64,000 bases of DNA from Desulfocurvus vexinensis DSM 17965 (GTDB lineage Bacteria; Desulfobacterota; Desulfovibrionia; Desulfovibrionales; Desulfovibrionaceae): assembly GCF_000519125.1 (NCBI RefSeq), contig NZ_KI912582.1, positions 248,001-312,000 on the forward strand. The letters run 5' to 3'. Position 1 is the first letter of the stretch. Every line of letters starts with the position of its first letter. The translations under genes and the position numbers were made by a program. A model generated the notes under the pieces. It made no database searches. It was not told the origin of the DNA and saw only the letters and a list, made by a program, of their open reading frames with translations. This document shows positions 1 through 9,212 of the stretch, in pieces.

Positions 1-2
1 TC

Positions 3-62
3 CTGCGGGCCACGGGCCGCAAGTACCTCACCGAGCGGGAGCTGGGCGTGGGCGGCGACTGA
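3..62 (+). CDS. C-terminal end of an unidentified protein (partial)
   Basis: The window opens inside an open frame whose last 19 residues (LRATGRKYLTERELGVGGD) end at a TGA at 60-62. The frame runs off the left edge, so neither the family nor the length can be given. A terminator-like hairpin follows about 45 bases later and the next gene converges on it, which supports this being the true end of a plus-strand gene. The tail has no recognisable motif. Confidence 0.5.
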   Translation: MRATGRKYLTERELGVGGD

Positions 63-106
63 CGCCCCCGGCCGCCCCTGGCGGCGGCGCGCGCCGCGTC
101 AACGAC

Positions 107-140
107 AACGGCGGGAGCCCTCGGGCCTCCGCCGTTTCCT
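107..140 (+). terminator. intrinsic terminator between convergent genes
   Basis: AACGGCGG near 107 pairs with CCGCCGTT ending near 136, with a G/C-rich stem extension and a small bulge. TTTCCTTT follows. It lies between the partial plus-strand gene and the stop of the convergent DUF748 gene at 161. Confidence 0.65.
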
Positions 141-160
141 TTGGCCGCCGGGAGGAGCCC

Positions 161-3100
161 TCAGCGCAGGAACAGGCGCACCCCGGGCTCGGCGCTCTCG
201 GCCCGCGCCGGGGCGCCCACCAGCTGCATCCGCGCCGGGTCCACCCCGCGCTCCGCCAGGGCCTCGCGCACCTTGCGGGCGCGCCGCTGGGCCAGGGCGG
301 GCAGGTCGTCCGGCCCGGGGGCCAGGTGCTCGCGCAGCATGCGCTCCATCTCGGGCACGGGCTGGTCGGCCACGAAGCCGAGCATGGTGGTCGGCTTGTC
401 GAAGGGCGCGTTCTTGTACGCCTCGGTCAGGGCCGCTTCGTATTCCTCGGCGGAGAGCGGCGTTGCCTCCACCGACGCCGGGGCCTGGCCCTGGTCCTTG
501 AGCTCGTTGTAGCGCGCCAGGCGCACGGTGCGGCGCAGGCGCAGTTCGGCCAGGGTGGGCAGCTCGGCGGGCAGGGCCACTCCGGCGATTTCCAGGCCCA
601 GGCCCGGGCGCTCGGCCAGGGCCTTGGCCACGGTGTCCAGCTTGGCCAGGGTTTCGGGGCTCAGCGCGGTCCGGCCCGGGTCCATGACCAGGGTTTCCAG
701 GTCCTGCGGGGCGCCGCCGCTGCCGCCGAAGACGCTGCCGATGAGGGCGAAGGGCGAGGTCACGGCCTTGAGCAGCAGGTTCATCACCGCCCGGAACACG
801 ACCTTGCCCATCTGGAACTGCGGGTCGTCCAGGTTGCCACGGATGGGGATGTCCAGCACGATGTCGCCGCTGGCGTCGCGCAGCAGGGCCACGGCCAGGC
901 CCACGGGCGCATCCATGGCGCCCTCCACCTGCTGCTTCTGGCCCAGGTCGAAGCGGATCAGGCGCAGCAGGTTGCTGGCGCTGACCTCGCGGCCCTCCAC
1001 GGCCAGGTTCGCGTCGGCGTCGAGCACCCCGGCGCTCACGGGATGGGCGATGGCCCGCAGGGCGTAGGGCGAGAACTGGGTCAGGTCCAGCCCCCGCACG
1101 GTCAGCCGCAGGGCGGGGTTGAGCCCCTGGGCCGTGGGCGTGGTGTGGCCGGTGAGCCCCAGGGCCGCGTGGCCGTCGATGGTCGCCTCGGCGCTGAGCC
1201 GGGCCGGGGCGCCGGGCGCCGTGGACAGGCCCTCCAGGCGCAGGGTCAGGTGTTCCATGGTCGAGGAGAAGGCCGGGCTCAGGCTCTGGTCGCGGAAGCG
1301 CACGGTCCCGTCGTCCACGGCCAGGGTGTCCAGGGCCAGGGCGAAGGGCGCGGGCTCGGGTTCGGGCGCGGCGGCCCCGGGCGCGGCGGGGCTGGCGGCG
1401 GCCTGGGCCTGCGGGGCGCTGGGGGCCGCGGGCGGCCCGGGCTCGCCCTGGACGCGGCGGGCGATGCGCGCCAGGTTCAGGGTGCCGTCGGGCGCCACCA
1501 CCAGCCGCAGTTCCGGGGCCTGCACGTCCACCATGGCCACGGCCACGGAGCGGGCGGGCAGGTCCACCCGGGCGTCGTGCACGGTGAGGGCGGCCAGGGT
1601 GGCCGCGTCGCGGGGCTGGCTGGGGTCGCGCAGGGCCAGGCCCTTGAGCCCCAGGCGGTCCAGGGCCGCCACGGGGGCGGGGGCCGCTAGGTCGGCCACG
1701 CGCACGGTCAGCCCGCGCAGATCCAGGGCTTCCAGGGCCGCCAGGGGGGCGCCCCCGGCGCCCAGGTTCAGGCCGCGCAGCCCGCCGCCCAGGCGCAGGT
1801 CCAGGCCCAGGGGCCCGCTGCCCGCCAGGGGGCCCAGGGTGTAGCGCCCCGAGGCCGAGGCCGTGCCCCGCTCCAGGCTCAGGGGCGAGGCCGCGGCCAG
1901 ATAGGGGCCGAAGGGGGCCAGGGGCACGGCCTCCAGCTCCAGGGTGCCCGTGGCGCGCCCCGGCGCCCCGTCCGCAGGTTCCAGGGCGCCCGCCACGCGC
2001 AGGGCCCCGCCGCCGTCCGGGCCGCCCAGGGTCGCGTCCAGGGCGTAGTCCACGGGGCGGTCCAGGGCGGTGCCCAGCCCGCTGGCCGTCAGCTCGGCCA
2101 CGCGCAGGCGCAGGGCGGCGGGGGCGGGCAGGGCGCGGTCGGTGAAGCGCAGGTCCCAGTCGGCCAGGGTCAGGCGGTCCAGGCTCGCGGCCCAGGCCGG
2201 GCCGGGGTTGGCTGCGGCGGCAGGGGCCGGGGCCGGGGCGGCCTGGGCGCCGGAGAACAGGGCGGCGAGGTCGATGGCCCCGGATTCCAGGCGGCTGGCG
2301 GACAGCGCGCCGCCGCCCAGGGTCAGGGCCTTGGCCGTGGCGCGCCGCGCCTCGGGGTCCACACGCCCGCCCGTCAGCTCCAGGCTGGCCAGGGTGAACA
2401 GGGGCTCCTGCTCGCCCGGGGCGGCCAGGGCCAGCCGGGCCAGCCCCAGGGAGACGTTGTCCAGGGTCAGGCGCGTTGCGCCGTCCGGCGCGGGCACCAG
2501 GGCGCAGTCGGCCCCCAGGCGCGCCGTGCCCGAGAGCACCCGCAGGGGCAGCAGCCCGGCGTAGTAGGGCGCGTAGGCGGGCAGGGCCACGCCCGACAGG
2601 CCCAGGGTGGCGTTGACGGCCAGGGGGCTCAGGGTCGCCGTCCCTGCGGCCACGAGCTGCTCGGCCTCGGCCCGGCCTGCGGACAGCGAGAAGCTCGCTG
2701 GCAGGGCCGCTTCCGGGGCGGTGCTCACGTTGTCCACGGTCAGGGTGATGGGCACCACGGTCTTGCGCAGGGGCTGGCCGCCGGGGTGGTCCGTGAAGGC
2801 CAGGCGCCCTTCCTCCACCTCCAGGCGCGCGAGCTCCACGACGAAGGCGGCCTGGGGCGCGCCCCTGTCGGGCTCTGCTCCGGGCGCGGCGGCGGGCTTG
2901 GCTTCGGGCGCGGGCTTGGGCGCGGCGGGGGCCGGGGCGGGCAGCAGCCCGGCCCAGTCCAGGGCGCCGTCCTTTCCGCGCACCAGGGCCGCGTGGGGCC
3001 GCGTCAGGCGCACCTGCGCAAGGCGCAGCAGGCCCTGGTCCAGGCTCAGGCGTTCCAGGTCCACGGCCAGGGTCTCGAACCCGGCCAGCTCGCGCCCGTC

Positions 3101-4126
3101 GGTCCAGGTCAGGGCCAGATCGTCCACCTGGGCGTGGCCTTCCAGGGCCAGCCCGGGCAGCACGCCGCCCGAGCGTTCGAACACCAGGCACATGTCCAGG
3201 GTCAGGCTGCCGCCCGCGAGGCGCACCTGCGGCGGCAGGGGCGCGTAGGGCGCGTAGGGCGTGAGGTCCAGGGCGCGCAGGACCAGGGAGAACTCGGTGC
3301 GCAGCGAGCGCGCGAAGGGCCGGGTGCGGCCCGTGGCCTGCACCGGGGTGCCGTTGACCACGGCCCGCAGCAGGGGCTCCACGTCGCGCTCGCTGTGGCG
3401 CGGCAGGGTGGAGGTGAAGGGCACCGTCAGTTCCAGGGCTTCCACTGTGTGGGTGCGGCCCTTGGGGCGGTCCTCGAAGGTCAGGCCGCCGTCCTCGATG
3501 ACGAAGTTGCTGACCACCAGGGGGAAGGGCCCGGCGGGCTCGACGCTGGCGGCGTCCTCGCGGGCCTGCTCGTCGCCCGCCAGACGCCGCGCGATGTCCG
3601 AGAAGTTGTATTCGCCCTGGCCCAGATGCGCCAGATGGACCCGGGGCCCGATCAGGCGCACCTCGTCCACCAGCACCGTCAGGCGCAGCAGGGAGAACGA
3701 CGAGGCGTTGACCACGATCCTGCGCACGGACACGAAGGGCGGCGGGGTTCCGGGGGCCGTGGCGCCAGCCGCGGCCTCGGCTTCGGGCGCGGTCGGGGCC
3801 GTGGCGTTCGCCGTGTCCGCCGTGTCCGCCGCGTCCGCCTCGTTTGGGGCTGCCGGGGGCTGCGCCTCGGCCACGGCCAGGCCGTCGAGGGTCAGGGTCT
3901 GGGTCAGGGGGTTGAAGCGCACGCTCTCCAGGGTCACGGCGCGGCCCAGGGCCTGCCCGGCCTGGGCGGGCAGCACCGCGCGCAGCACGGCGGGCAGCAC
4001 CAGGAAGCCGCAGGCCAGATACAGCGCCACGGCGGCGCCAGCCAGGGCGGCCCAGCGCCGCGCGCGGGGCAAGGCGCGCCAGCGGGCACGCAGGCTGGGC
4101 CGGGCGGAGGTGCCGGGGGTGGTCAT
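161..4126 (-). CDS. Giant AsmA-like DUF748 envelope protein
   Basis: This 1321-residue protein has one N-terminal membrane anchor (about residues 45-70, rich in Ala, Leu and Val) followed by a long periplasmic region of repeated beta-rich segments. These include DUF748-type phrases such as DxxLxFxDR and 'FSPYALRAIAHPV' near the C-terminus. Proteins of this AsmA/DUF748 group are large envelope proteins thought to act in lipid transport or outer-membrane homeostasis. The region around residues 80-115 and several inter-repeat linkers are low-complexity Ala/Pro/Glu, with a short tandem ADT repeat in the N-terminal linker. An ATG with an upstream AGGAGG supports the start. The gene is divergent from the succinyl-CoA ligase gene. 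It is not next to tamAB (24-30 kb), so it is probably a separate AsmA-clan member. Family assignment is good; the molecular role is inferred. Confidence 0.85.
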   Translation of the reverse strand: MTTPGTSARPSLRARWRALPRARRWAALAGAAVALYLACGFLVLPAVLRAVLPAQAGQALGRAVTLESVRFNPLTQTLTLDGLAVAEAQPPAAPNEADAADTADTANATAPTAPEAEAAAGATAPGTPPPFVSVRRIVVNASSFSLLRLTVLVDEVRLIGPRVHLAHLGQGEYNFSDIARRLAGDEQAREDAASVEPAGPFPLVVSNFVIEDGGLTFEDRPKGRTHTVEALELTVPFTSTLPRHSERDVEPLLRAVVNGTPVQATGRTRPFARSLRTEFSLVLRALDLTPYAPYAPLPPQVRLAGGSLTLDMCLVFERSGGVLPGLALEGHAQVDDLALTWTDGRELAGFETLAVDLERLSLDQGLLRLAQVRLTRPHAALVRGKDGALDWAGLLPAPAPAAPKPAPEAKPAAAPGAEPDRGAPQAAFVVELARLEVEEGRLAFTDHPGGQPLRKTVVPITLTVDNVSTAPEAALPASFSLSAGRAEAEQLVAAGTATLSPLAVNATLGLSGVALPAYAPYYAGLLPLRVLSGTARLGADCALVPAPDGATRLTLDNVSLGLARLALAAPGEQEPLFTLASLELTGGRVDPEARRATAKALTLGGGALSASRLESGAIDLAALFSGAQAAPAPAPAAAANPGPAWAASLDRLTLADWDLRFTDRALPAPAALRLRVAELTASGLGTALDRPVDYALDATLGGPDGGGALRVAGALEPADGAPGRATGTLELEAVPLAPFGPYLAAASPLSLERGTASASGRYTLGPLAGSGPLGLDLRLGGGLRGLNLGAGGAPLAALEALDLRGLTVRVADLAAPAPVAALDRLGLKGLALRDPSQPRDAATLAALTVHDARVDLPARSVAVAMVDVQAPELRLVVAPDGTLNLARIARRVQGEPGPPAAPSAPQAQAAASPAAPGAAAPEPEPAPFALALDTLAVDDGTVRFRDQSLSPAFSSTMEHLTLRLEGLSTAPGAPARLSAEATIDGHAALGLTGHTTPTAQGLNPALRLTVRGLDLTQFSPYALRAIAHPVSAGVLDADANLAVEGREVSASNLLRLIRFDLGQKQQVEGAMDAPVGLAVALLRDASGDIVLDIPIRGNLDDPQFQMGKVVFRAVMNLLLKAVTSPFALIGSVFGGSGGAPQDLETLVMDPGRTALSPETLAKLDTVAKALAERPGLGLEIAGVALPAELPTLAELRLRRTVRLARYNELKDQGQAPASVEATPLSAEEYEAALTEAYKNAPFDKPTTMLGFVADQPVPEMERMLREHLAPGPDDLPALAQRRARKVREALAERGVDPARMQLVGAPARAESAEPGVRLFLR

Positions 4127-4404
4127 GAAAGGCCTCCTGGGAAGAGCGATGACAACGCTGGACGATCCTACCGTATTTGCGGGCCCCTGAGAAGGCTTGA
4201 TGCGCTGTTTGTTCCCTGGCCGCCGGGCCGGGCCGGGCCTTTGGGGCCGCCCGCAGGCAAATCAGGGTTTCCCCGCGTGGCCGTTTGTGCTATGGGCGGC
4301 AGTGCGCTGCGCGGCTGCACCTCCTGCTCCGACCCGGACCGGTCCTGGCGCAACTGGCCTGTTCACGCTCCCTTTCGCAACCAGCAAACCGGCAGGTGCC
4401 CCCC

Positions 4405-6474
4405 ATGCTGCTCAACGAACACCAGAGCAAGAAGCTGTTCGCCGAAGCCGGCCTCGACGTTCCCGAAGGCCTGCTGCTCACCCACGCGACCCTGGAGGCC
4501 GCCCACCCCGCCTTCCCCCTGCCGTGGTATCTCAAGGCCCAGGTTCCTGCGGGCGGGCGTGGCAAGGCCGGGGGCGTGGTGCGCGTGGACGCCGCCGCCG
4601 ACCTGGTGCCCCTGGGCCGCAGGCTGTTCGAGATGACCATCGGCGGGCACAAGGTGCCCCTGCTGCGCCTGGAGGGCGCGGCCCGGGCCGAGCGCGAGTT
4701 CTACTGCTCGTTCGCCGTGTCGCGCCAGCGCGGCGGGATGGTCTTCACCGTGGGCCGCCAGGGCGGCGTGGACATCGAGGGCCAGGACGAAGGCAACCTG
4801 CTGGTGCAGGACATCCCGGCCTGCACGGGGCTTCTGGAATTCCACCTGCGCGCGGCGTTTTTCCACCTGGAGGTGGACAAGGTCTGCTGGTCGAGCTTCC
4901 GCGAGTTCGTCAAGACGCTCTACACGGCGGTGCGCCACTACGGGCTGCTGCTGGCCGAGGTCAACCCCCTGGCGCTGACCGCCGAGGGCGCGTGGATGGC
5001 CCTGGACGGCAAGGTCGAGGTGGACGACAACCACCTGGCCCAGCATTCGGACATGGAGCGCTTCTACACCCCCGAGCACGCCTCGCGCGAGGAGAACATC
5101 GCCCGCGAGGCCGGGCTGTCGTTCCACAGCCTGTCGGGGCGCATCGGGCTGATGGTCAACGGCGCGGGGCTGGCCATGGCCACCATGGACCTGCTCAACC
5201 ACTCCGGCCTGCCTGCGGCCAACTTCATGGACCTGGGCGGCGCGGCGGACTACGACCGCATGCGCACGGCCATGACCCTGCTCTTCGAGGACCACGCCGT
5301 CACCGCCGTGCTCATCAACATCTTCGGCGGGGTGCTCTCGTGCGAGAAGGTGGCCCTGGCGCTGTCCGAGGCGCTGGAGGGCCGGGCCCCGGCCAAGCCG
5401 CTGGTGGTGCGCCTGGCGGGTAACCAGGCCGCCCGGGGCCGGGAGATCCTGGCCGACCTGGCCAGCGAGCGGCTGACCATCGTGGCCGACATGGGCGCGG
5501 CCATCGCCCGGCTGCGCGAGCTGGACGGGCAGCCGCCCTGCGCGGCGTCGCGCCTGGGCGGGCCGCACTGCGCGCTGGCCCACGCCCCCGCGCCCTTTCC
5601 CCCGGTGCTGGGGTTCGAGCGCGGCATGCCCGTGCTGGTCCAGGGCCTGACCGGGCGCACGGCCCAGCTCCACGCCCGGCTCATGCAGGCCTACGGCACG
5701 AATATCGTGGCCGGGGTCACGCCCTTCAAGGGCGGGCAGGAGGCCTGCGGCGTGCCGGTGTACAACAGCGTGCGCGAGGCCCAGGGGCGCCACGGGGCGC
5801 AGGCCAGCATCATCTTCGTGCCCCCGGCCTTCGCCCCCGAGGCCATCGTCGAGGCCGCGCGCGAGGGCCTGCACTGGATCGTGTGCATCACCGACGGCCT
5901 GACCCAGCAGGACATGCTCTGGGTGCGCGAGCAGTTGCGCCACACGGGCGCGCGGCTCATCGGCCCCAACTGCCCCGGGCTCATCGCCCCGGGGCGGACC
6001 AAGATCGGCATCATGCCCGACCACGCCTTCTCCCCCGGGCCGGTGGCCATCGTCTCGCGCAGCGGCACCCTGACCTACGAGACCGCCGCGCGGCTCTCGG
6101 CGGCGGGCATCGGCCAGAGCCTGGCCGTGGGCATCGGCGGCGACCCCTTCGGCGGGGTGGACTACATCGAGCTGTTCGCCATGCTGCGCGAGGACGAGAA
6201 CACCCGCGCCGTGGTGGTGCTGGGCGAGATCGGCGGCAGCGCCGAGGAGGACCTGGCGCGCTGGGTCGCGGCCACGGGCTTCCCCAAGCCGGTGGTGGGC
6301 TTCATCGCCGGGCAGACCGCGCCCCCCGGCAAGCGCCTGGGCCACGCCGGGGCCATCCTGGAATCCGGCGCGGGCGTGCAGGCCAAGCTGGACACCATGA
6401 GCCAGGCCGGGTTCGCCCTGTGCCCGGACCTGTCGAGCATCCCGGCCACCGTGGCCCGCGTGCTGGGGCTGTAG
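4405..6474 (+). CDS. sucCD: Fused succinyl-CoA ligase (ADP-forming), beta-alpha
   Basis: This 689-residue protein joins both halves of succinyl-CoA synthetase. Residues 1 to about 395 match SucC: an ATP-grasp start MLLNEHQSKKLF, VNGAGLAMATMD, and INIFGG. From about residue 410 it matches SucD: VQGLTGRTAQLHARLMQ, GPNCPGLI, SRSGTLTYE, GIGGDPF, and the phosphohistidine loop GHAGAI. It should interconvert succinyl-CoA, ADP and phosphate with succinate, ATP and CoA. Most bacteria encode the subunits separately with beta first, so the fusion keeps the operon order. The start at 4405 is chosen because SucC homology begins there; an in-frame ATG 40 codons upstream adds residues unlike the family. The convergent kor operon makes a 2-oxoglutarate/succinyl-CoA/succinate route likely. 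A related acyl-CoA ligase with another substrate cannot be excluded. Confidence 0.88.
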   Translation: MLLNEHQSKKLFAEAGLDVPEGLLLTHATLEAAHPAFPLPWYLKAQVPAGGRGKAGGVVRVDAAADLVPLGRRLFEMTIGGHKVPLLRLEGAARAEREFYCSFAVSRQRGGMVFTVGRQGGVDIEGQDEGNLLVQDIPACTGLLEFHLRAAFFHLEVDKVCWSSFREFVKTLYTAVRHYGLLLAEVNPLALTAEGAWMALDGKVEVDDNHLAQHSDMERFYTPEHASREENIAREAGLSFHSLSGRIGLMVNGAGLAMATMDLLNHSGLPAANFMDLGGAADYDRMRTAMTLLFEDHAVTAVLINIFGGVLSCEKVALALSEALEGRAPAKPLVVRLAGNQAARGREILADLASERLTIVADMGAAIARLRELDGQPPCAASRLGGPHCALAHAPAPFPPVLGFERGMPVLVQGLTGRTAQLHARLMQAYGTNIVAGVTPFKGGQEACGVPVYNSVREAQGRHGAQASIIFVPPAFAPEAIVEAAREGLHWIVCITDGLTQQDMLWVREQLRHTGARLIGPNCPGLIAPGRTKIGIMPDHAFSPGPVAIVSRSGTLTYETAARLSAAGIGQSLAVGIGGDPFGGVDYIELFAMLREDENTRAVVVLGEIGGSAEEDLARWVAATGFPKPVVGFIAGQTAPPGKRLGHAGAILESGAGVQAKLDTMSQAGFALCPDLSSIPATVARVLGL

Positions 6475-6496
6475 GCACCGCCCGACGAAAACTGAC

Positions 6497-6535
6497 GGGC
6501 CCGCCAGGAGTGTTCCTGGCGGGCCCGGTGCGTTT
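6497..6535 (+). terminator. strong intrinsic terminator after sucCD
   Basis: A perfect 13-bp stem (GGGCCCGCCAGGA at 6497-6509, its complement at 6514-6526) closes a GTGT loop. GGTGCGTTTT follows. It ends sucCD and separates it from the convergent korC. Confidence 0.9.
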
Positions 6536-6574
6536 TGGGCTGGGGGCGCGTCGGTGCGGGCCGCCCGGGTGCGC

Positions 6575-7225
6575 TCAGGCCTTTTCGGCCTTGGTCCGGG
6601 GCTTTTTGGGGGCGGCCTTTTCGGCGCCCTTGCCCGCCCCGGCCAGCCCGGCCCAGATGGCCGGGGGCTGGCCGAAGGCCTTTTCGGCCTCGCGGTGGCC
6701 CATGTTCAGGGCCTTGACGTTCACGTCCACGATCTTGGCGGGCAGCGATTCCTCCAGGCTCTTTTTGATGAGCGCGCGCCGGGCGAAGGGCAGGAGGAAG
6801 GTCACCGCGCCGAGCACGATGGTGTTCATGGCCTGGGGCAGGCCCAGGCGGTCGATGCTCATTTCCGTGAAGGGCAGGCCCAGGTACTGGTTGGTGGGAA
6901 TCTGCTTGACCAGGGTGGTGTTGACCAGCAGCACCGCGTGGGGCTTCATCAGCGGGTAGTACTTGTTGCAGGCCTCCTGCGACAGGGCCACCAGCAGGTC
7001 GATCTTGTCGGTCTTGGGGTAGCTGATGGGCCGGGTGCTGATGACCAGGTCCGTGCGCGAGGCGCCGCCCCGGGCCTCGGGGCCGTAGCTCTGGGTCTGG
7101 GCGACGTTGAAGCCGTGGCCCAGGGCCAGGGCCTTGCCCATGACCTTGCCCAGGGTGATGACGCCCTGCCCGCCCAGGCCCGAGAGGCAGATTTCGAAAC
7201 GGTCGATCTGGATGTCCGGTTTCAT
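6575..7225 (-). CDS. korC: 2-oxoacid:ferredoxin oxidoreductase, gamma subunit
   Basis: This 216-residue protein shows the gamma-subunit signature: CLSGLGGQGVITLGK near residue 13 and QSYGPEARGGASRTD. The last 35 residues, beyond the family's usual end, are Lys/Ala-rich. The gamma subunit forms part of the CoA-binding and structural core of the 2-oxoacid:ferredoxin oxidoreductase complex. It is the last gene of korD-korA-korB-korC; its ATG lies 3 bases after the korB stop. The substrate is taken as 2-oxoglutarate because a succinyl-CoA ligase is adjacent, but sequence alone does not exclude a branched or other 2-oxoacid. Confidence 0.9.
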   Translation of the reverse strand: MKPDIQIDRFEICLSGLGGQGVITLGKVMGKALALGHGFNVAQTQSYGPEARGGASRTDLVISTRPISYPKTDKIDLLVALSQEACNKYYPLMKPHAVLLVNTTLVKQIPTNQYLGLPFTEMSIDRLGLPQAMNTIVLGAVTFLLPFARRALIKKSLEESLPAKIVDVNVKALNMGHREAEKAFGQPPAIWAGLAGAGKGAEKAAPKKPRTKAEKA

Positions 7226-7228
7226 GGC

Positions 7229-8056
7229 CTACCCCTTTGCGAACTTGGCGCGCATGGCCGCGTAGCGGGTTTCCAGCGCCGGTTCGTGGTTGTCCACGAA
7301 GACGCCGATGGGGATGCGCCCGGCGCGCTTGTCCGGGTCGAGCTTCTCGTATGCCTCCAGGGGCGTGGCGGTCTTCTTCAGCCACTGGTACATGTCCACC
7401 GGCGACTTGAACTTGTTCTTGCGGCCAAACTGGGTGTGGCAGGGCGTGAGCACCTCCACCAGGCTGAAGCCCTCGTGGGTCAGGGCCTGCTGGATGAGCT
7501 TGTCCAGGGTCTTGACGTGGAACACCGTGCCCCGCGAGACGAAGTTGGCCCCGGCGGCGCGGGTCATCTCCACGAAATCGAAGGACTTTTCCATCTGCCC
7601 GTAGGGCGTGGTGGTGGACCAGCAGCCCAGGGGCGTGGCCGAGGAGCACTGCCCGCCGGTCATGCCGTAGATGAAGTTGTTGAGCACGAGCACCGTCAGG
7701 CCGATGTTGCGCCGGGCGGCGTGGATGAAGTGGTTGCCGCCGATGGACAGGGCGTCGCCGTCGCCCTGCACGACGATGACGTGCATCTCGGGCTTGGCCA
7801 TCTTGATGCCCGTGGCCACGGTCAGCGCGCGGCCATGCACGGCGTGCACGGTGTTGAAGTCCACATACACGGCCACGCGGCCCGAGCAGCCGATGCCCGC
7901 CACCAGGGCCACGTCGTCCTTGGCGATGCCCAGGGCGTGGACGCTGCGGATCAGCGAGCCGAGCACGATGCCGTGGCCGCAGCCCGGGCAGAGCACGTGC
8001 GGGAACTTCTTGTCGTGGCGCAGGTATTCATGGATGAGCTGGGTGACTTCGGCCAT
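7229..8056 (-). CDS. korB: 2-oxoacid:ferredoxin oxidoreductase, beta (TPP) subunit
   Basis: This 275-residue protein carries the catalytic thiamine-diphosphate site. It has CPGCGHG near residue 22, GIGCSGR, and the metal/TPP motif GDGDALSIGGNH continuing to LNN. It decarboxylates the 2-oxoacid and passes electrons to ferredoxin through the KorD clusters. The ATG at 8056 is set by homology and sits 2 bases after the korA stop. The open frame upstream of it is only korA read in another frame. Gene order and spacing indicate one transcript. Confidence 0.93.
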   Translation of the reverse strand: MAEVTQLIHEYLRHDKKFPHVLCPGCGHGIVLGSLIRSVHALGIAKDDVALVAGIGCSGRVAVYVDFNTVHAVHGRALTVATGIKMAKPEMHVIVVQGDGDALSIGGNHFIHAARRNIGLTVLVLNNFIYGMTGGQCSSATPLGCWSTTTPYGQMEKSFDFVEMTRAAGANFVSRGTVFHVKTLDKLIQQALTHEGFSLVEVLTPCHTQFGRKNKFKSPVDMYQWLKKTATPLEAYEKLDPDKRAGRIPIGVFVDNHEPALETRYAAMRAKFAKG

Positions 8057-8058
8057 GG

Positions 8059-9210
8059 CTATCCCTTCCTGATGCTTTCGAGGATCTGCTTGGGCGTGAT
8101 GATGTGGCCGTCGATGCGGTTGATGGTCCACACCGTGCTCGTGCCGGGGTTGACGCGCTTCACCTCGCGCGAGATCTGGCCCATGTTCATCTCGGGCACG
8201 ATGACCGTGCGGCAGCGGCGCAAAAGGCCCTCCACCGCCGCCCGGGGGAAGGGGAACAGGGTCTTCAGGTCGATGAGCCCGGCCTTGATGCCGCGCTCGC
8301 GGGCCTGCTCCACGGCCAGATGCGCCGAGCGCGCCACCGAGCCGTAGGCCACCACGCCGACCTCGGCGTCCTCGGTCAGGAACTCGTCGGTGATCTGGAT
8401 GTCGAAGAAGAACTGGTCGATCTTGCGGAACTGGCGCGAGATGGCCGCCACGACCTCGTCGGATTTCTGGGTCGGGTAGCCGTGGTCGTCGTGGGTCAGC
8501 CCCGTGGCGTGGAAGCGGTAGCCCGAGCCGATGGGCGGCATGGGCGGCACGCCGCGCACGGTCTCCTCGAAGGGCTTGTACCATTCCGGCGGCATGGACG
8601 GCTGCAGGCGGTAGAGGATCTCCAGGTCCTTGGCCAGGGGCACGGTGATCTTCTCGCGGGTGTGCGCGGTGACCTCGTCCAGCAGCAGGATGACCGGGGA
8701 GCGGTACTTCTCGGAGAAGTTGAAGGCCTTGACGGTCATGTGCAGGCAGTCCTGCACGTCGGTGGCCGAGAGCACGATGATGGAGTGGTCGCCGTGGGTG
8801 CCCCAGCGGGCCTGCTGCACGTCGCCCTGGGCCGGGCTGGTGGGCAGGCCGGTGCTCGGCCCGCCGCGCATGACGTTGACCAGCACCAGGGGCGCCTCGA
8901 TCATGCAGGCGTAGCCGATGAGCTCCTGCATGAGCGAGAAGCCCGGGCCGGAGGTGGCGGTCATGACCTTGCGCCCGGCCAGGGACGCGCCGATGCACGC
9001 GCCCAGCGAGGCGATCTCGTCCTCCATCTGGATGAACACGCCGTCCTCGGTCCTGGGCAGGCGCTCGGCCATGCTCTCCATGATCTCCGACGAGGGCGTG
9101 ATGGGGTAGCCCCCGTAGAAGCTGCATCCGGCCAGCAGCGCGCCCTCGACGACGGCCTCGGCCCCCAGGGCGAAAATTTCCCTTGCTGCGGTCTTGCGTT
9201 TGGCGCTCAT
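8059..9210 (-). CDS. korA: 2-oxoacid:ferredoxin oxidoreductase, alpha subunit
   Basis: This 383-residue protein begins with the KorA N-terminal domain. GNEA-type substrate-site residues are replaced by LGAEAVVEGALLAG, followed by YGGYPITPSSE and TATSGPGFSLMQE, which line the TPP/substrate pocket. A C-terminal transketolase-like domain contains GLIDLKTLFPFP and VPEMNMGQ. The start at 9210 lies 2 bases after the korD stop, so translation is likely coupled. Length is typical for the alpha subunit of the four-subunit 2-oxoglutarate enzyme. Confidence 0.93.
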   Translation of the reverse strand: MSAKRKTAAREIFALGAEAVVEGALLAGCSFYGGYPITPSSEIMESMAERLPRTEDGVFIQMEDEIASLGACIGASLAGRKVMTATSGPGFSLMQELIGYACMIEAPLVLVNVMRGGPSTGLPTSPAQGDVQQARWGTHGDHSIIVLSATDVQDCLHMTVKAFNFSEKYRSPVILLLDEVTAHTREKITVPLAKDLEILYRLQPSMPPEWYKPFEETVRGVPPMPPIGSGYRFHATGLTHDDHGYPTQKSDEVVAAISRQFRKIDQFFFDIQITDEFLTEDAEVGVVAYGSVARSAHLAVEQARERGIKAGLIDLKTLFPFPRAAVEGLLRRCRTVIVPEMNMGQISREVKRVNPGTSTVWTINRIDGHIITPKQILESIRKG

Positions 9211-9212
9211 GG

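Noticed and set aside
99-3191. Long open frames opposite or out of phase with the DUF748, TamB and ClpB genes
   Set aside because: They are rich in Arg, Pro, Gly and Ala, as expected when a very GC-rich gene is read in a wrong frame, and show no domain or ribosome site.
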